A stretch of DNA of 37,656 nucleotides, from the NCBI RefSeq assembly GCF_014652855.1, contig NZ_BMZP01000025.1, positions 1 to 37,656 of the forward strand. The letters run 5' to 3'. Positions 16,067 to 24,734 of this stretch are shown one piece after another. The translations under genes were made by a program, and so were the position numbers. Every line of letters begins with the position of its first letter. The stretch's first letter is position 1. The stretch is from Novosphingobium pokkalii. Lineage in GTDB: Bacteria > Pseudomonadota > Alphaproteobacteria > Sphingomonadales > Sphingomonadaceae. A model generated the notes under the pieces. It was given only the letters and a program-made list of their open reading frames with translations, was not told the DNA's origin and ran no database searches.

Positions 16067-18469
16067 TCACTGCCAGGCGCGCAGCGTTACGCCCAGGGTG
16101 CGCGGGTCGCTGGGGGTGCCCAGGATTAGGCCGGAGTTGCCGGCCTGGATCGTCAGGTTCTGGATGTAGTTGGCGTTGAACAGGTTGCGCGCGAAGACGC
16201 CGAGTTCAAAGCCGGGGCCGCCATCGCGGCGATTGCGCCAGGCCAGGCTCGCGTTGGTGAGCGTGTAACCGTCGATCCAGGTATAGCGCGAGAGCGAGGG
16301 ATCGCCGTTGTAGCTGGTGCGCCAGGCGGTGTCGCTGTGTAGCACGAATTCGCCGCGCCCGGCGGGCAGGCGATAATCCGCGCCGAGCGTCTCGCTCCAG
16401 CGCGACAGGCCGGTCAGGGCCTTGCCGGTCAGATCGCATGCGGTGGTGGCGGCGGTCTGCACTTCCAGCGGGCATGGGCCCTTGGGATAGTCGGTGTAGC
16501 GGCCATCGGCATAGGCCAGGGCCCCGGTCAGCGTCAGCCCGCCCCAGTGCAGCGCGGCATCGGCTTCCACGCCCTGCACCCGCACGCGGGGGATATTGGA
16601 GAGATAGCCGCGCAGCGCCACGGTCTGGCTGGAATCGACGACGGTCGCCTGAAAATCGCGGACCGTGGTGTGATAGGCGGCGAGGTTGAGCGTGAGGCGC
16701 CGGCCCCACCACTGGCTCTTGATGCCGCCTTCCCACGTAATGTTGCGCTCCGGCCGGATCACGGCGGTGGCCAGCACCGGCTGGTTGGCGCTGTCGAGCG
16801 GCAGGCCCGACATGTTGATCCCGCCCGACTTGAACCCTTGCGCATAGCCGGCATAGGCCATGACCCGATCGGTGACTTGCCAGGCGAGATTGGCGCGGCC
16901 CGACAAGGAAGAGTCGTGGGTGGCCGCAGCATAGGATTGCGGGCGCAGCACCGAGAGCCGGGCGGAGATCAACGCCGCGTTGCTGGTGGTTGGCCCACCA
17001 AACACTGTGGTGGCATATTGGCCGTTCTTGTCTTCCCAGGTCTGGCGCAAGCCGCCGGTCAGCGTCACGCGCGGCAGGACTTTCCAGTTCGCCTCGGCAA
17101 AGGCGGCATAGCTGTTGACGGCAAAGCGGGTCTGGCCGGTCTGGCCATAGCCGTCGAGCAGATTGGCGGGGATCGCCGTGCCGTTGCTGGTCGTGCTGCC
17201 AAGCAGCCAGGGCGCGCCATAACCGCCATAGATCGAGATCGGCTGCCCGGTGATGACCTGGCGGAAGTAATAGAGCCCCGCGACATAGGACAGCGGGCGG
17301 TTCCCGTTGGAGGCCAGGCGCAGTTCCTGGCTCACCTGGTCCTGGCGCGAGGGGATGTGCTGGGTCAATTGGATCGGCAGGCCGGTATAGTCGCGGTCGT
17401 TGGCCGCGTCCCAGTTCCAGAACCGCCAGGCGCTGATCGAGGTCAGCGTCGCGCTGCCCAGGTTCCAGTCGAGCGTTGCCGCCACGCCGCCTTCGTTGGT
17501 GTTCACCCCCAGCCCGGCGTCGATATCGGTCAAGCGGTCATAGGGATTGGTGCTGGGCGGGGCATAGCCGGCGGCAGCGGCCAGCGCGGCATATTGCCGG
17601 CTCGCGCTGCGCAGGCTGGTGCCGACGCGCAGATAGACCTGCGTGCAGCAATCGCCGCCAAACCGGGAATAATCCGCCACCAGGCGCAGTTGCACGCTGG
17701 CCGAGGGCGTGAACAGCAACTGGCCACGCACAGCCTGGTTGTCCACGCTGTTTTGGTCTGCACCGGTGCGGACATTGTGGATCACCCCGTCGCGCCGGGT
17801 CAGCAGGCCCGAGAGGCGATAGGCCAGCACGCCATCGACCAGCGGCCCGGTCGCGCTGGCGCGGGCCTGCACCAGGCGCCGCTCGCCCACGCTCAGTTCC
17901 TCGGTCGCCGCCGGGGTGAACGAGGGCAGGCGCGAAGTGAGCGAAATCGCCCCGGCCGTGGTGTTCTTGCCAAACAGCGTGCCTTGCGGGCCGCGCAGCA
18001 CTTCGACCCGCTCGATGTCCGAAAAATCAAAAGCCGCCGTTGCCGGGCGGGCATGATAGACCCCATCGACATAGAAACCGACGCCCGGCTCCAGCCCGTC
18101 GTTGGCCTGGCTCACGGCCACCACGCTCGATCCCAGGCCGCGAATGGTGAAGGCCGTGTTGCGCGGATTGGCCGAGGAATAGGCGAGCGAGGGCACCAGC
18201 GTGGTCAGCGCCTGGGTGTTGACCGCCAGCGAACGGTCGAGCCAGGCACCCGACACCACGCCGAGCGCGGCCGGCACGGTCTGCGCCGGCTCGGGCCGCT
18301 GGCGTGCGGTGACGAGGATGTCGGCGGCCGGCGTCCCGGCATCGGGGGCGCCTGCGTCAACCGCAGGCGCCGAATCGGCATGAGCCACCGGTGCGTTGGC
18401 CACGATCCCGGAAAGCACGACCGCGCCGCTCACCGCCTGCCAAAATCGGCAGCTTGTTGCTGATTTCAT
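16067..18469 (-). CDS. TonB-dependent outer-membrane receptor
   Basis: The 800-residue protein has a signal peptide (1-31, ending APVAHA), a TonB-box-like DILVTARQ at 50-57, a plug domain with FTIRGLGS, FYVDGVYHAR and ERVEVLRGPQGTLFG (153-167), and then a 22-strand beta-barrel ending near residue 800 (TLGVTLRAWQ). It would import a scarce ligand across the outer membrane using TonB/ExbBD energy. The type with LFGKNTTAGAI is abundant in sphingomonads and carries diverse substrates. The ligand is unknown. ATG 18469 gives the signal peptide; ATG 18520 adds 17 unlikely residues. The gene is divergent from the DUF2490 gene at 18701. The shared 231-bp region holds a likely Pho box, so phosphate limitation may control it. 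Confidence 0.93.
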   Translation of the reverse strand: MKSATSCRFWQAVSGAVVLSGIVANAPVAHADSAPAVDAGAPDAGTPAADILVTARQRPEPAQTVPAALGVVSGAWLDRSLAVNTQALTTLVPSLAYSSANPRNTAFTIRGLGSSVVAVSQANDGLEPGVGFYVDGVYHARPATAAFDFSDIERVEVLRGPQGTLFGKNTTAGAISLTSRLPSFTPAATEELSVGERRLVQARASATGPLVDGVLAYRLSGLLTRRDGVIHNVRTGADQNSVDNQAVRGQLLFTPSASVQLRLVADYSRFGGDCCTQVYLRVGTSLRSASRQYAALAAAAGYAPPSTNPYDRLTDIDAGLGVNTNEGGVAATLDWNLGSATLTSISAWRFWNWDAANDRDYTGLPIQLTQHIPSRQDQVSQELRLASNGNRPLSYVAGLYYFRQVITGQPISIYGGYGAPWLLGSTTSNGTAIPANLLDGYGQTGQTRFAVNSYAAFAEANWKVLPRVTLTGGLRQTWEDKNGQYATTVFGGPTTSNAALISARLSVLRPQSYAAATHDSSLSGRANLAWQVTDRVMAYAGYAQGFKSGGINMSGLPLDSANQPVLATAVIRPERNITWEGGIKSQWWGRRLTLNLAAYHTTVRDFQATVVDSSQTVALRGYLSNIPRVRVQGVEADAALHWGGLTLTGALAYADGRYTDYPKGPCPLEVQTAATTACDLTGKALTGLSRWSETLGADYRLPAGRGEFVLHSDTAWRTSYNGDPSLSRYTWIDGYTLTNASLAWRNRRDGGPGFELGVFARNLFNANYIQNLTIQAGNSGLILGTPSDPRTLGVTLRAWQ

Positions 18470-18543
18470 GAAATGTTCTGCCCCATCACGGCCCAACCCG
18501 CAGGCGGGTGGCGGTGTCATATTTTGTCACTTCACGCTATATT

Positions 18544-18556
18544 CTATGAAACATAG
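18544..18556. promoter_or_regulatory. Short palindrome CTATG-AAA-CATAG between divergent genes
   Basis: Perfect 5-bp arms with a 3-bp spacer, 75 bp upstream of the TonB-dependent receptor start. It could be a repressor site or part of the receptor promoter. This is a sequence observation only. Confidence 0.4.
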
Positions 18557-18632
18557 CAAAGCGCAAGAGGCATGCGAAGACATGGAAATGGCGTCAGCAT
18601 TGCCGTCAAAACCGTCTATTTAAGGTCAATTC

Positions 18633-18666
18633 TTTGTCATGAATGTGTCATCAAACCGTCATAGGG
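18633..18666 (+). promoter_or_regulatory. Probable Pho box: three GTCAT units at 11-bp spacing
   Basis: GTCAT occurs at 18636, 18647 and 18658, exactly 11 bp apart, with A/T-rich spacers for the first two. PhoB binds direct repeats of CTGTCAT with an 11-bp period, and three consecutive units match that geometry. Each unit lacks the leading C. The site ends about 35 bp before the DUF2490 start and lies about 165 bp from the TonB-dependent receptor start, so either or both could be controlled. No good -10 was found. Confidence 0.6.
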
Positions 18667-18700
18667 GCACTGGGCAGCCTTCTACGGACCCAACCCGCCC

Positions 18701-19402
18701 ATGCGCTTCCTGCCTTGCCTCTCTCGCGCCGCCCTCGCCGCCTTGCCCCTGGCCACGGCCATTCTGCTGGCGCCTGGCGGGGCACGGGCGGACACCGATA
18801 CCCAGGCCTGGGGCACCTTGACGGTGACCGCCAAGGCCGGCCCGAACTGGCGCCTGTCCAACGAGACGATCCTGCGCACCGGCCACACGCGCGGCTTCTA
18901 CGAAGTCGAGAACAATTTCATGGTTGGCTACAAGCTCGACAAGACGTTCACCGTCTGGCTCGGCTACACGCACGATCCCAACTATCTGCACGGCGATTTC
19001 GCGGTGATGGAACGCCGGTTCCGCCAGCAGGTGAGCTTCGACAACTTTGCGAAACTGGGGCCGGTGCGGTTCAACGGACGGCTGCGGCTGGAACAGCGCT
19101 GGCGCGACACCATGCCCGGCACGGCCTGGCGCCTGCGGCCGTTCCTCAAGGCCAGCCTGCCGGTCGCCAAGGACAGCAAGGTGATGATCGTGGCCACTCA
19201 CGAAAGCTTCATCGACTTCAACAAGACCACGTTCCAGACCGTCAACGGCGAAGAGCGCATGCGCAATTTCATCGGCATCAATGCGCCGCTGACAGGGAAG
19301 CTGACGCTCGAGGCCGGTTATCTCAACCAGCATGGCATCCGCCCCGGCAAGCTCGACACCAGCGACCACGTCGCCTCGGTAGCCCTCACTCTGGCCCTGT
19401 GA
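18701..19402 (+). CDS. DUF2490 domain-containing outer-membrane protein
   Basis: The 233-residue protein has a signal peptide (about 1-30, ending GGARA) and a beta-rich mature domain with the DUF2490 pattern: DTQAWGTLTVTAKAGPNWRLSNETILRT, then NNFMVGYKLDKTFTVWLGYTHD, RLEQRWRD and RLRPFLKASLPV. A C-terminal GYLNQHG and VALTLAL follow. Such proteins are probably small outer-membrane barrels, and their function is unknown. It is divergent from the TonB-dependent receptor and lies just downstream of the three-unit Pho-box-like site, so phosphate-dependent expression is plausible but inferred. The start is set by the signal peptide. Confidence 0.85.
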   Translation: MRFLPCLSRAALAALPLATAILLAPGGARADTDTQAWGTLTVTAKAGPNWRLSNETILRTGHTRGFYEVENNFMVGYKLDKTFTVWLGYTHDPNYLHGDFAVMERRFRQQVSFDNFAKLGPVRFNGRLRLEQRWRDTMPGTAWRLRPFLKASLPVAKDSKVMIVATHESFIDFNKTTFQTVNGEERMRNFIGINAPLTGKLTLEAGYLNQHGIRPGKLDTSDHVASVALTLAL

Positions 19403-19499
19403 CCCCGGCCCCGGCCGGCCGCGCAGGGCTTGCCTTAACGGCCCCGCCCCCCTAGCGGGCGGGCAAAGCCCGCAACGCCAGCCAAACCGGAGTCGAACC

Positions 19500-20813
19500 A
19501 TGGTCCCCCGTTATGCCCGCCCCGCGATGACCGCGATCTGGGAACCCGAAGCACGCTATCGCATCTGGTTCGAGATCGAGGCCCATGCCACCCAGAAGCT
19601 GGGAGACCTGGGCGTGGTGCCGCAAAGCGGGGCCAAGGCGCTGTGGGACTGGTGGGCGACCAACCCCGCGATCGACGTGGCCGCGATCGACGCGATCGAG
19701 GCCGTCACCAAGCATGACGTGATTGCCTTCCTCGACTGGGTGGCGCAGCAGGTTGGCCCCGAAGCGCGCTTCATGCACCAGGGCATGACCAGCTCCGACG
19801 TGCTCGACACCACGCTGGCCGTACAGCTTGCCCGCGCCGCCGATATCCTGCTCGAAGACCTCGACGCGCTGCTCGCCGCGATCAAGCGCCGCGCGCTGGA
19901 ACACAAGTATACCCCCACCATCGGCCGCAGCCACGGCATCCATGCCGAGCCGACCACCTTCGGCAAGAAGCTGGCCGAAGCCTATGCCGAGTTTTCGCGC
20001 TGCCGCACCCGCCTGGTGAACGCCCGCGCCGAAATCGCCACCTGCGCGATCTCGGGCGCGGTCGGCACGTTTGCCAACATCGATCCGGCGGTGGAAGAAT
20101 ACGTCGCCGACCAGCTCGGCCTGGCGGTGGAGCCGGTGTCCACCCAGGTGATCCCGCGCGATCGCCACGCCATGTTCTTTGCCACGCTGGGCGTGATCGC
20201 CAGCTCGATCGAGCGCCTGGCCGTGGAGGTGCGCCACTTGCAGCGCACCGAAGTGCTGGAAGCGGAAGAATACTTCTCGCCGGGCCAGAAGGGTTCGTCG
20301 GCCATGCCGCACAAGCGCAACCCGGTGCTGACCGAAAACCTCACCGGCCTCGCCCGCATGGTGCGTTCGGCCGTAACCCCGGCGCTGGAAAACGTGGCGC
20401 TGTGGCATGAACGCGATATCTCGCACTCGTCGGTCGAGCGCTTCATCGGCCCCGATGCGACGATCACGCTCGATTTCGCGTTGGCCCGCCTCACCTCGGT
20501 GGTCGACAAGCTGGTGGTCTATCCCGAGCGCATGCAGAAGAACCTGGATCGCATGGGCGGCCTGGTCCACTCGCAGCGCGTGCTGCTGGCGTTGACCCAG
20601 GCCGGCGTGACCCGCGACGAGGCCTATCGCCTGGTGCAGCGCAACGCCATGAAGGTGTGGGAGTCCGACGGCCAGCTTTCGCTGCTCGAGCTGCTCAAGG
20701 CCGATGCCGACGTGACCAAGGCGCTCACCGTCCAGCAGATCGAGGACAAGTTCAACCTCGACTACCACTTCAAGGCTGTGGACACGATCTTCGCCCGCGT
20801 GTTTGGCGAATAA
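19500..20813 (+). CDS. purB: Adenylosuccinate lyase
   Basis: This enzyme cleaves SAICAR to AICAR and adenylosuccinate to AMP plus fumarate, two steps of purine synthesis. The 437-residue protein is full length. It has the fumarase/aspartase superfamily regions: MTSSDVLDT (TSSD 97-100), GRSHGIHAEP at 142-151 with the catalytic histidine, and the signature SSAMPHKRNP at 266-275. The start is preceded by a GGAG at suitable distance. It opens a plus-strand biosynthetic block that continues with the LapA-domain gene 86 bp later. Confidence 0.97.
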   Translation: MVPRYARPAMTAIWEPEARYRIWFEIEAHATQKLGDLGVVPQSGAKALWDWWATNPAIDVAAIDAIEAVTKHDVIAFLDWVAQQVGPEARFMHQGMTSSDVLDTTLAVQLARAADILLEDLDALLAAIKRRALEHKYTPTIGRSHGIHAEPTTFGKKLAEAYAEFSRCRTRLVNARAEIATCAISGAVGTFANIDPAVEEYVADQLGLAVEPVSTQVIPRDRHAMFFATLGVIASSIERLAVEVRHLQRTEVLEAEEYFSPGQKGSSAMPHKRNPVLTENLTGLARMVRSAVTPALENVALWHERDISHSSVERFIGPDATITLDFALARLTSVVDKLVVYPERMQKNLDRMGGLVHSQRVLLALTQAGVTRDEAYRLVQRNAMKVWESDGQLSLLELLKADADVTKALTVQQIEDKFNLDYHFKAVDTIFARVFGE

Positions 20814-20899
20814 TGCAAGTGCTGGCGCTTCGTTTACAATCTGCCTAAGGTCCGCCACCCGTGCGTCCCGCGCGGCAGGTTGAGGGTGAAGCGCCACAC

Positions 20900-21217
20900 A
20901 TGAAGCAGATCCGCATCGTCTTGTGGCTGGCCCTGATCGCGGCCTTTGCCGCGTTCATCGCCATGAACGCGGAAACCGCGCGGGTGAATTTCTGGCCCTA
21001 TGGGGCGGGATACCTGCACTTCGACTGGCCGGTCGGCTTTGTCGCGCTGGTCTTTTTCCTGGCCGGGTTCGTGCCGCCCTGGGCGGCGGGACGCCTGCGC
21101 CGCTGGCGGCTCAAGCGCCGCATCGCCACACTGGAGTCGAGCCTGGTAACGCAGGCCGGCACTTATCCCCCCACCGACGCCGCCAGCGATGCGGCCCAGC
21201 CGGATATCCACTCGTGA
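20900..21217 (+). CDS. LapA/DUF1049 domain inner-membrane protein
   Basis: A 105-residue protein with two membrane helices (about 5-22 and 45-63) and a charged cytoplasmic C-terminal helix rich in Arg and Lys (WAAGRLRRWRLKRRIATLES). This is the architecture of the LapA family, linked in Enterobacteria to control of lipopolysaccharide assembly. Its function in Alphaproteobacteria is less clear. The RVNFWPYG strand between helices is typical. ATG 20900 is chosen over an upstream GTG (20861). Its stop overlaps the GTG start of pyrF, so the two are probably coupled. This pairing next to pyrF and trpF is common in sphingomonads. Confidence 0.85.
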   Translation: MKQIRIVLWLALIAAFAAFIAMNAETARVNFWPYGAGYLHFDWPVGFVALVFFLAGFVPPWAAGRLRRWRLKRRIATLESSLVTQAGTYPPTDAASDAAQPDIHS

Positions 21218-21897
21218 GCAACCCGATCTATCTTGCCGTCGATCTTCCCCGCCTCGATGCCGCCGTGGCACTGGGGCAAAAGGTGAAAGGCCACGTCGGC
21301 GGGTTGAAGCTGGGCCTGGAATTCTTCTGCGCGCACGGCCACCATGGCGTGCACGAAATGGCCAAGATCGGCCTGCCGATCTTCATGGACCTGAAACTCC
21401 ACGACATTCCCAACACCGTGGCCGCAGCCATGCAGTCCATCCACGTGTTGCAGCCCGCGATCGTCACTATCCACGCCGCCGGTGGCCGGGCGATGATGGA
21501 AGACGCCAAGGCCGCTGCCGGGGAAAGCTGCAAGGTGGTGGCCGTCACCGTGCTGACCAGCCTCGACGATGCCGACTTGGCGCGCGTCGGCGTGGCCGGT
21601 TCCTCGCACGATCAGGTATTGCGCCTGACCGATCTGGCCCAGGAAGCCGGCCTCGATGGCATCGTTTGCTCGGGCCATGAAGTGGGCGAAGTCCATCGTC
21701 GCTGGAAGAACGGCTATTTCGTGGTGCCGGGCCTGCGCCCTGCCGAAGGCAAGGGCGCGGCACTGGGTGACCAGAAGCGCGCCGTGACGCCGCGCGCGGC
21801 GCGCGATGCCGGCGCCTCGTGCCTGGTTATCGGCCGCCCGATCAGCCGCGCCGAAGATCCGGTCGCTGCCGCCCGCGCCATCGAAGCCACGCTCTGA
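21214..21897 (+). CDS. pyrF: Orotidine 5'-phosphate decarboxylase
   Basis: It converts OMP to UMP, the last step of de novo pyrimidine synthesis. The 227-residue TIM-barrel protein has the catalytic D-x-K-x-x-D array in FMDLKLHDIPNTV (D59, K61, D64), AVTVLTSLDD, and the phosphate-binding VVPGLRP and VIGRPI segments. The start is a GTG overlapping the TGA of the LapA-domain gene (GTGA). The open frame extends further upstream only in the frame overlapping that gene. Family and function are certain. Confidence 0.96.
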   Translation: MSNPIYLAVDLPRLDAAVALGQKVKGHVGGLKLGLEFFCAHGHHGVHEMAKIGLPIFMDLKLHDIPNTVAAAMQSIHVLQPAIVTIHAAGGRAMMEDAKAAAGESCKVVAVTVLTSLDDADLARVGVAGSSHDQVLRLTDLAQEAGLDGIVCSGHEVGEVHRRWKNGYFVVPGLRPAEGKGAALGDQKRAVTPRAARDAGASCLVIGRPISRAEDPVAAARAIEATL

Positions 21898-21903
21898 CCG
21901 GCC

Positions 21904-22410
21904 ATGACGGATTTCCGCCTGGCCACCGAGGCCGACCTGCCCGCGCTGCGCCGCCTGGTGGAACGCGCCTATCGCGGTGACACGGCGCGCCAGGGCTGGA
22001 CGCATGAAGCCGACCTGCTCGATGATGAGCGCACCTCCGATGCCGAACTGGCCGCGGCCATTGCCGCGCCGGACCGCCGCGTGATCGTGGCGCAAGCCGG
22101 GGATGGCGCGCTGGTCGGCACCGTCACGCTGGTCGGCCTGCCGAACGGCAAGGCCTATCTCGGCATGCTCTGCGTCGATCCCGATGTGCAGGCGGCCGGC
22201 CTGGGGCGCGCGCTGCTGGCGCAGTGCGATGCCGTCGCGCAAGCGGACCTCGGCGCCACGGCCATCGAGATGACGGTGATCGACCGCCGCCCCGAACTGA
22301 TCGCGTGGTACGAGCGGCGCGGTTACGTCCGCACCGGTGAAACCCGGCCGTTCCCCGGCGCGGCTTCGGTCGATTTTGCCATGGTCGTGCTGGAACACGC
22401 GCTTTCCTGA
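21904..22410 (+). CDS. GNAT family N-acetyltransferase
   Basis: The 168-residue protein has the GCN5-related fold. FRLATEADLPALRRLVERAYRGD lies at the N-terminus, GTVTLVGLPNGKAYLGMLCVDPDVQAAGLGRALLAQCD contains the acetyl-CoA motif (QAAGLGRA), and WYERRGYVRTGETRPFP forms the C-terminal beta-strand region. It starts only 6 bp after the pyrF stop, so it is likely in the same transcript. The acceptor is unknown. Nothing in the neighbours points to one. Confidence 0.88.
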   Translation: MTDFRLATEADLPALRRLVERAYRGDTARQGWTHEADLLDDERTSDAELAAAIAAPDRRVIVAQAGDGALVGTVTLVGLPNGKAYLGMLCVDPDVQAAGLGRALLAQCDAVAQADLGATAIEMTVIDRRPELIAWYERRGYVRTGETRPFPGAASVDFAMVVLEHALS

Positions 22411-22490
22411 ACGGTTTGCCTCGCAACGGTTCAGCGCGCCGCAAGCTCGTTTCGGCCAAGCATGGACCGTAACATACGGAGACCGTCCCG

Positions 22491-23252
22491 ATGAAGCGCC
22501 TGTTCCTTGCTGCCAGCCTGTCCGCCCTTTCGCTGGCTGCACTGGCCTCTCCTGCCGCCGCCCAGGCGGTGCAGACTGCCCCGGTGGTCAGCCCCGGTGC
22601 CACGGTACTGACCGTGCAGGCCGAAGGCCGCAGCACCCGCGTGCCCGATCTTGCCGTGTTCAGCGCGGGCGTGACCAGCGAAGGCAAGACCGCAAGCGAA
22701 GCGCTGGCCGCCAATGCCCGCGCGATGAACGCCACGATGGCCGCGCTCAAGGCCAGCGGCGTGGCCGCGCGCGACATGCAGACCAGCAACCTGTCGGTCA
22801 GCCCGGTCTATGGCGAGCAGAAGCGCCTGCCCGATGGCAGCACGCAGGGCGATCCGGTGATCGTGGGCTATCGCGCCACCAACCAGGTGCAGGTCAAGCA
22901 GCGTGACCTGGCCCGCTATGGCCAGGTGATCGACACGCTGGTGAAGGCCGGTGCCAATGAAGTGAACGGCCCCAGCTTCCAGCTCGACAAGCCCGACGCG
23001 GCGATGGACGAAGCGCGCGTCGATGCCGTGAGCAAGGCCCGCGCTCGCGCCGAACTCTACGCCCGCGCCGCCGGTCTCAAGGTTGTGCGCGTGCTGACGA
23101 TCAGCGAAACCGGCGGCTGGTCGCCGCAACCCCCGGTGCTCTATGCCCGCGCCGAAAAGATGATGATGTCTGCCGCGCCCAGCCCGGTCGCCGCCGGTGA
23201 ACTGGATATCAACGCCAGCGTCACCATGACGTTCGAGCTTGCACCGCAGTAA
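22491..23252 (+). CDS. SIMPL domain-containing protein (DUF541), periplasmic
   Basis: The 253-residue protein has a signal peptide (1-25, ending SPAAAQ) and one SIMPL/DUF541 domain. Strands such as TVLTVQAEGRSTRVPDLAVFSAGVTSEGKT lead into ALAANARAMNATMAALKASGVAARDMQTSNLSVSPVY. Conserved segments GYRATNQVQVKQRDL and DALVKAGANEVNGPSFQLD-type follow, with DEARVDAVSKARARAELYARAAGLKV. Members are thought to be oxidative-stress-related or to form periplasmic assemblies (BP26-like), and the biochemical role is unknown. It precedes trpF by a short gap, though its product has no obvious link to tryptophan synthesis. Confidence 0.9.
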   Translation: MKRLFLAASLSALSLAALASPAAAQAVQTAPVVSPGATVLTVQAEGRSTRVPDLAVFSAGVTSEGKTASEALAANARAMNATMAALKASGVAARDMQTSNLSVSPVYGEQKRLPDGSTQGDPVIVGYRATNQVQVKQRDLARYGQVIDTLVKAGANEVNGPSFQLDKPDAAMDEARVDAVSKARARAELYARAAGLKVVRVLTISETGGWSPQPPVLYARAEKMMMSAAPSPVAAGELDINASVTMTFELAPQ

Positions 23253-23276
23253 GCAAGACGCCACATGGCAGGGGTC

Positions 23277-23921
23277 ATGCCAGCCCCTGCCATCAAGATC
23301 TGCGGAATCAACACGAGCGCGGCGCTCGATGCGGCCATCGCCGCGCGGGCCGAATACACCGGGCTCGTGTTCTTCCCCCCCTCGCCCCGCAACGTGACCA
23401 TCCGCGATGCCGCGCAGCTTGGCGCGCGCAATGCCGGGCGCAGCCGTCTCGTCGGCCTGTTCGTCGATGCCGATGACGCCACGATCGCCGAAGCGGTCAC
23501 TGCCGCGCGGCTCGATGTGCTGCAACTTCACGGCCAGGAAACGCCCGCGCGCGCCGCACAACTGCGCGCGCAATTCGGGCTGCCTGTGTGGAAGGCGCTC
23601 TCCGTCGCCGGGCCGGACGACATCAGCGGCGCTACTCGCTATGCCGGCGCGGCCGATCTCTTGCTGTTCGATGCCAAGGCGCCCAAGGGCGCGGCCCTGC
23701 CCGGGGGCCTGGGCCTTGTGTTCGACTGGACGTTGCTCAAGGCCTGGCGCGGACCAACCGCCTGGGGCCTGGCCGGAGGCCTGGGGCCGGACAACGTGGC
23801 CGACGCCGTGCGACAGACCGGGGCCGAACTGGTCGATGTCTCGTCGGGCGTGGAAAGCGCGCCGGGCGTGAAGGACGAAAGCCGCATCCAGGCCTTTTGC
23901 CGCGCCGCCCGCGCGGCCTGA
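23277..23921 (+). CDS. trpF: Phosphoribosylanthranilate isomerase
   Basis: It isomerises N-(5-phosphoribosyl)anthranilate to the carboxyphenylamino-deoxyribulose phosphate in tryptophan synthesis. The 214-residue protein shows the family pattern: IKICGINTSAALDAAI with the catalytic Cys, GLVFFPPSPRNV, LVGLFVDADD, LQLHGQETP with the catalytic acid region, and WGLAGGLGPDNVADAV plus VDVSSGVESAPGVKD for phosphate binding. ATG 23277 has GCAGGGG close upstream; ATG 23265 is an alternative adding four residues. It lies 24 bp after the SIMPL gene. Unlike the usual order it is separated from trpB by an opposing gene and terminator. Confidence 0.94.
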   Translation: MPAPAIKICGINTSAALDAAIAARAEYTGLVFFPPSPRNVTIRDAAQLGARNAGRSRLVGLFVDADDATIAEAVTAARLDVLQLHGQETPARAAQLRAQFGLPVWKALSVAGPDDISGATRYAGAADLLLFDAKAPKGAALPGGLGLVFDWTLLKAWRGPTAWGLAGGLGPDNVADAVRQTGAELVDVSSGVESAPGVKDESRIQAFCRAARAA

Positions 23922-23924
23922 ATG

Positions 23925-23958
23925 CAAAAAAGGGCGACGCTCGCGCGCCGCCCTTTTT
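23925..23958. terminator. Bidirectional terminator between trpF and the outer-membrane protein gene
   Basis: A stem with AGGGCG and CGCCCT as outer arms is flanked by six A's on one side and five T's on the other. Each strand therefore shows hairpin plus T tract. It ends trpF transcription rightward and the gene at 23982-24443 leftward. Rightward termination here would separate trpF from trpB transcription. Confidence 0.85.
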
Positions 23959-23981
23959 CGTGGTGTCCGGATCGGTTGCGA

Positions 23982-24443
23982 TCAGAACTTCACGCCGACG
24001 CCGGCAGTCACCGCGTCGCGGTTGCCCAGGCCTTCATCGGCGATGTAGTGGCGGTATTCCACCTTGCCGTAGAACTTCTGCATGAACGACTTTTGCACAC
24101 CGGCGCCGAAGTTCCATGCACCGCCGCAATCGGCGCAAGGCGTGGTGGCATAGCCGCCCACGGCATAGAGCTTGGTGCCCGCGAGGTTGGCACCCAGACG
24201 GCCCGAGACGCCGACCGAAACGCGCTTGGCATAGCTGTTGAGAATCTTGTCGGCCGAGACTTCGACGCCGCCGAAGGCCGCCGGGCCGAGATCATAGTCA
24301 TAGCCAGCCGCGATACCAGCGGTGGCGTCGGTGGTGTCGTGATTCCACAGCACGCCGCTGTGGGCTTCGACGCGAACCTCGTTGGCCATGGCCGGAGCGG
24401 CTGCGGCCAGGGTGCCAGCGAGCGCGAGAAGAACGAGACGCAT
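23982..24443 (-). CDS. Small outer-membrane beta-barrel protein
   Basis: The 153-residue protein has a signal peptide (1-20, ending APAMA) and a barrel-like mature sequence: VRVEAHSGVLWNHD, AGIAAGYDYDLG, VSVGVSGRLGANL, LYAVGGYATTP, WNFGAGVQKSF, FYGKVEYRHYIADEGLGNRDAVTAGVGVKF. It ends with Phe as expected for BAM-dependent proteins. A CADC motif could form a disulfide in a loop. ATG 24443 is fixed by a strong AGGAGG seven bases upstream; the longer frame to 24512 is not supported. It resembles the protein at 5344-6024 only in type. It is inserted, in reverse, between trpF and trpB. Confidence 0.88.
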   Translation of the reverse strand: MRLVLLALAGTLAAAAPAMANEVRVEAHSGVLWNHDTTDATAGIAAGYDYDLGPAAFGGVEVSADKILNSYAKRVSVGVSGRLGANLAGTKLYAVGGYATTPCADCGGAWNFGAGVQKSFMQKFYGKVEYRHYIADEGLGNRDAVTAGVGVKF

Positions 24444-24653
24444 AATAAACCTCCTTGCATTCAAGCCGCCGTTTGACGCGGCGGTCGATCGGGCAGGTAG
24501 GCCGCCGGCCAATCGTCAACAAGTCACAACTGTCAAATTTCTGACTCTAACATAGTACGCATGGCATTTTTGCCACAGTTTCTGTCATTTCTGAAAGGTT
24601 TAGGCCTATCTGAACAAATAGACAGAAAGTATCGTTGCAGTAATGTAAAACAC

Positions 24654-24683
24654 AAAAAGGCGGCCCCATTACGGGACCGCCTT
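24654..24683 (-). terminator. Orphan leftward intrinsic terminator upstream of trpB
   Basis: The arms 24657-24667 and 24673-24683 pair over 11 bp. One position is a G-U wobble on the minus strand but a C-A mismatch on the plus strand. Five T's and a further T-rich stretch follow on the minus strand. The structure therefore ends a leftward transcript, yet no leftward gene is visible between it and trpB. Confidence 0.75.
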
Positions 24684-24734
24684 CACGACGTTGCAAGACG
24701 CCATCTAGCGCCCAGACATTACGCCAGGATGAAC

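Noticed and set aside
18515..18530. A second GTCAT/GTCAC pair near the receptor start as another Pho box
   Set aside because: The spacing is 10 bp, not 11, and there are only two units. The three-unit site at 18633-18666 is much stronger.
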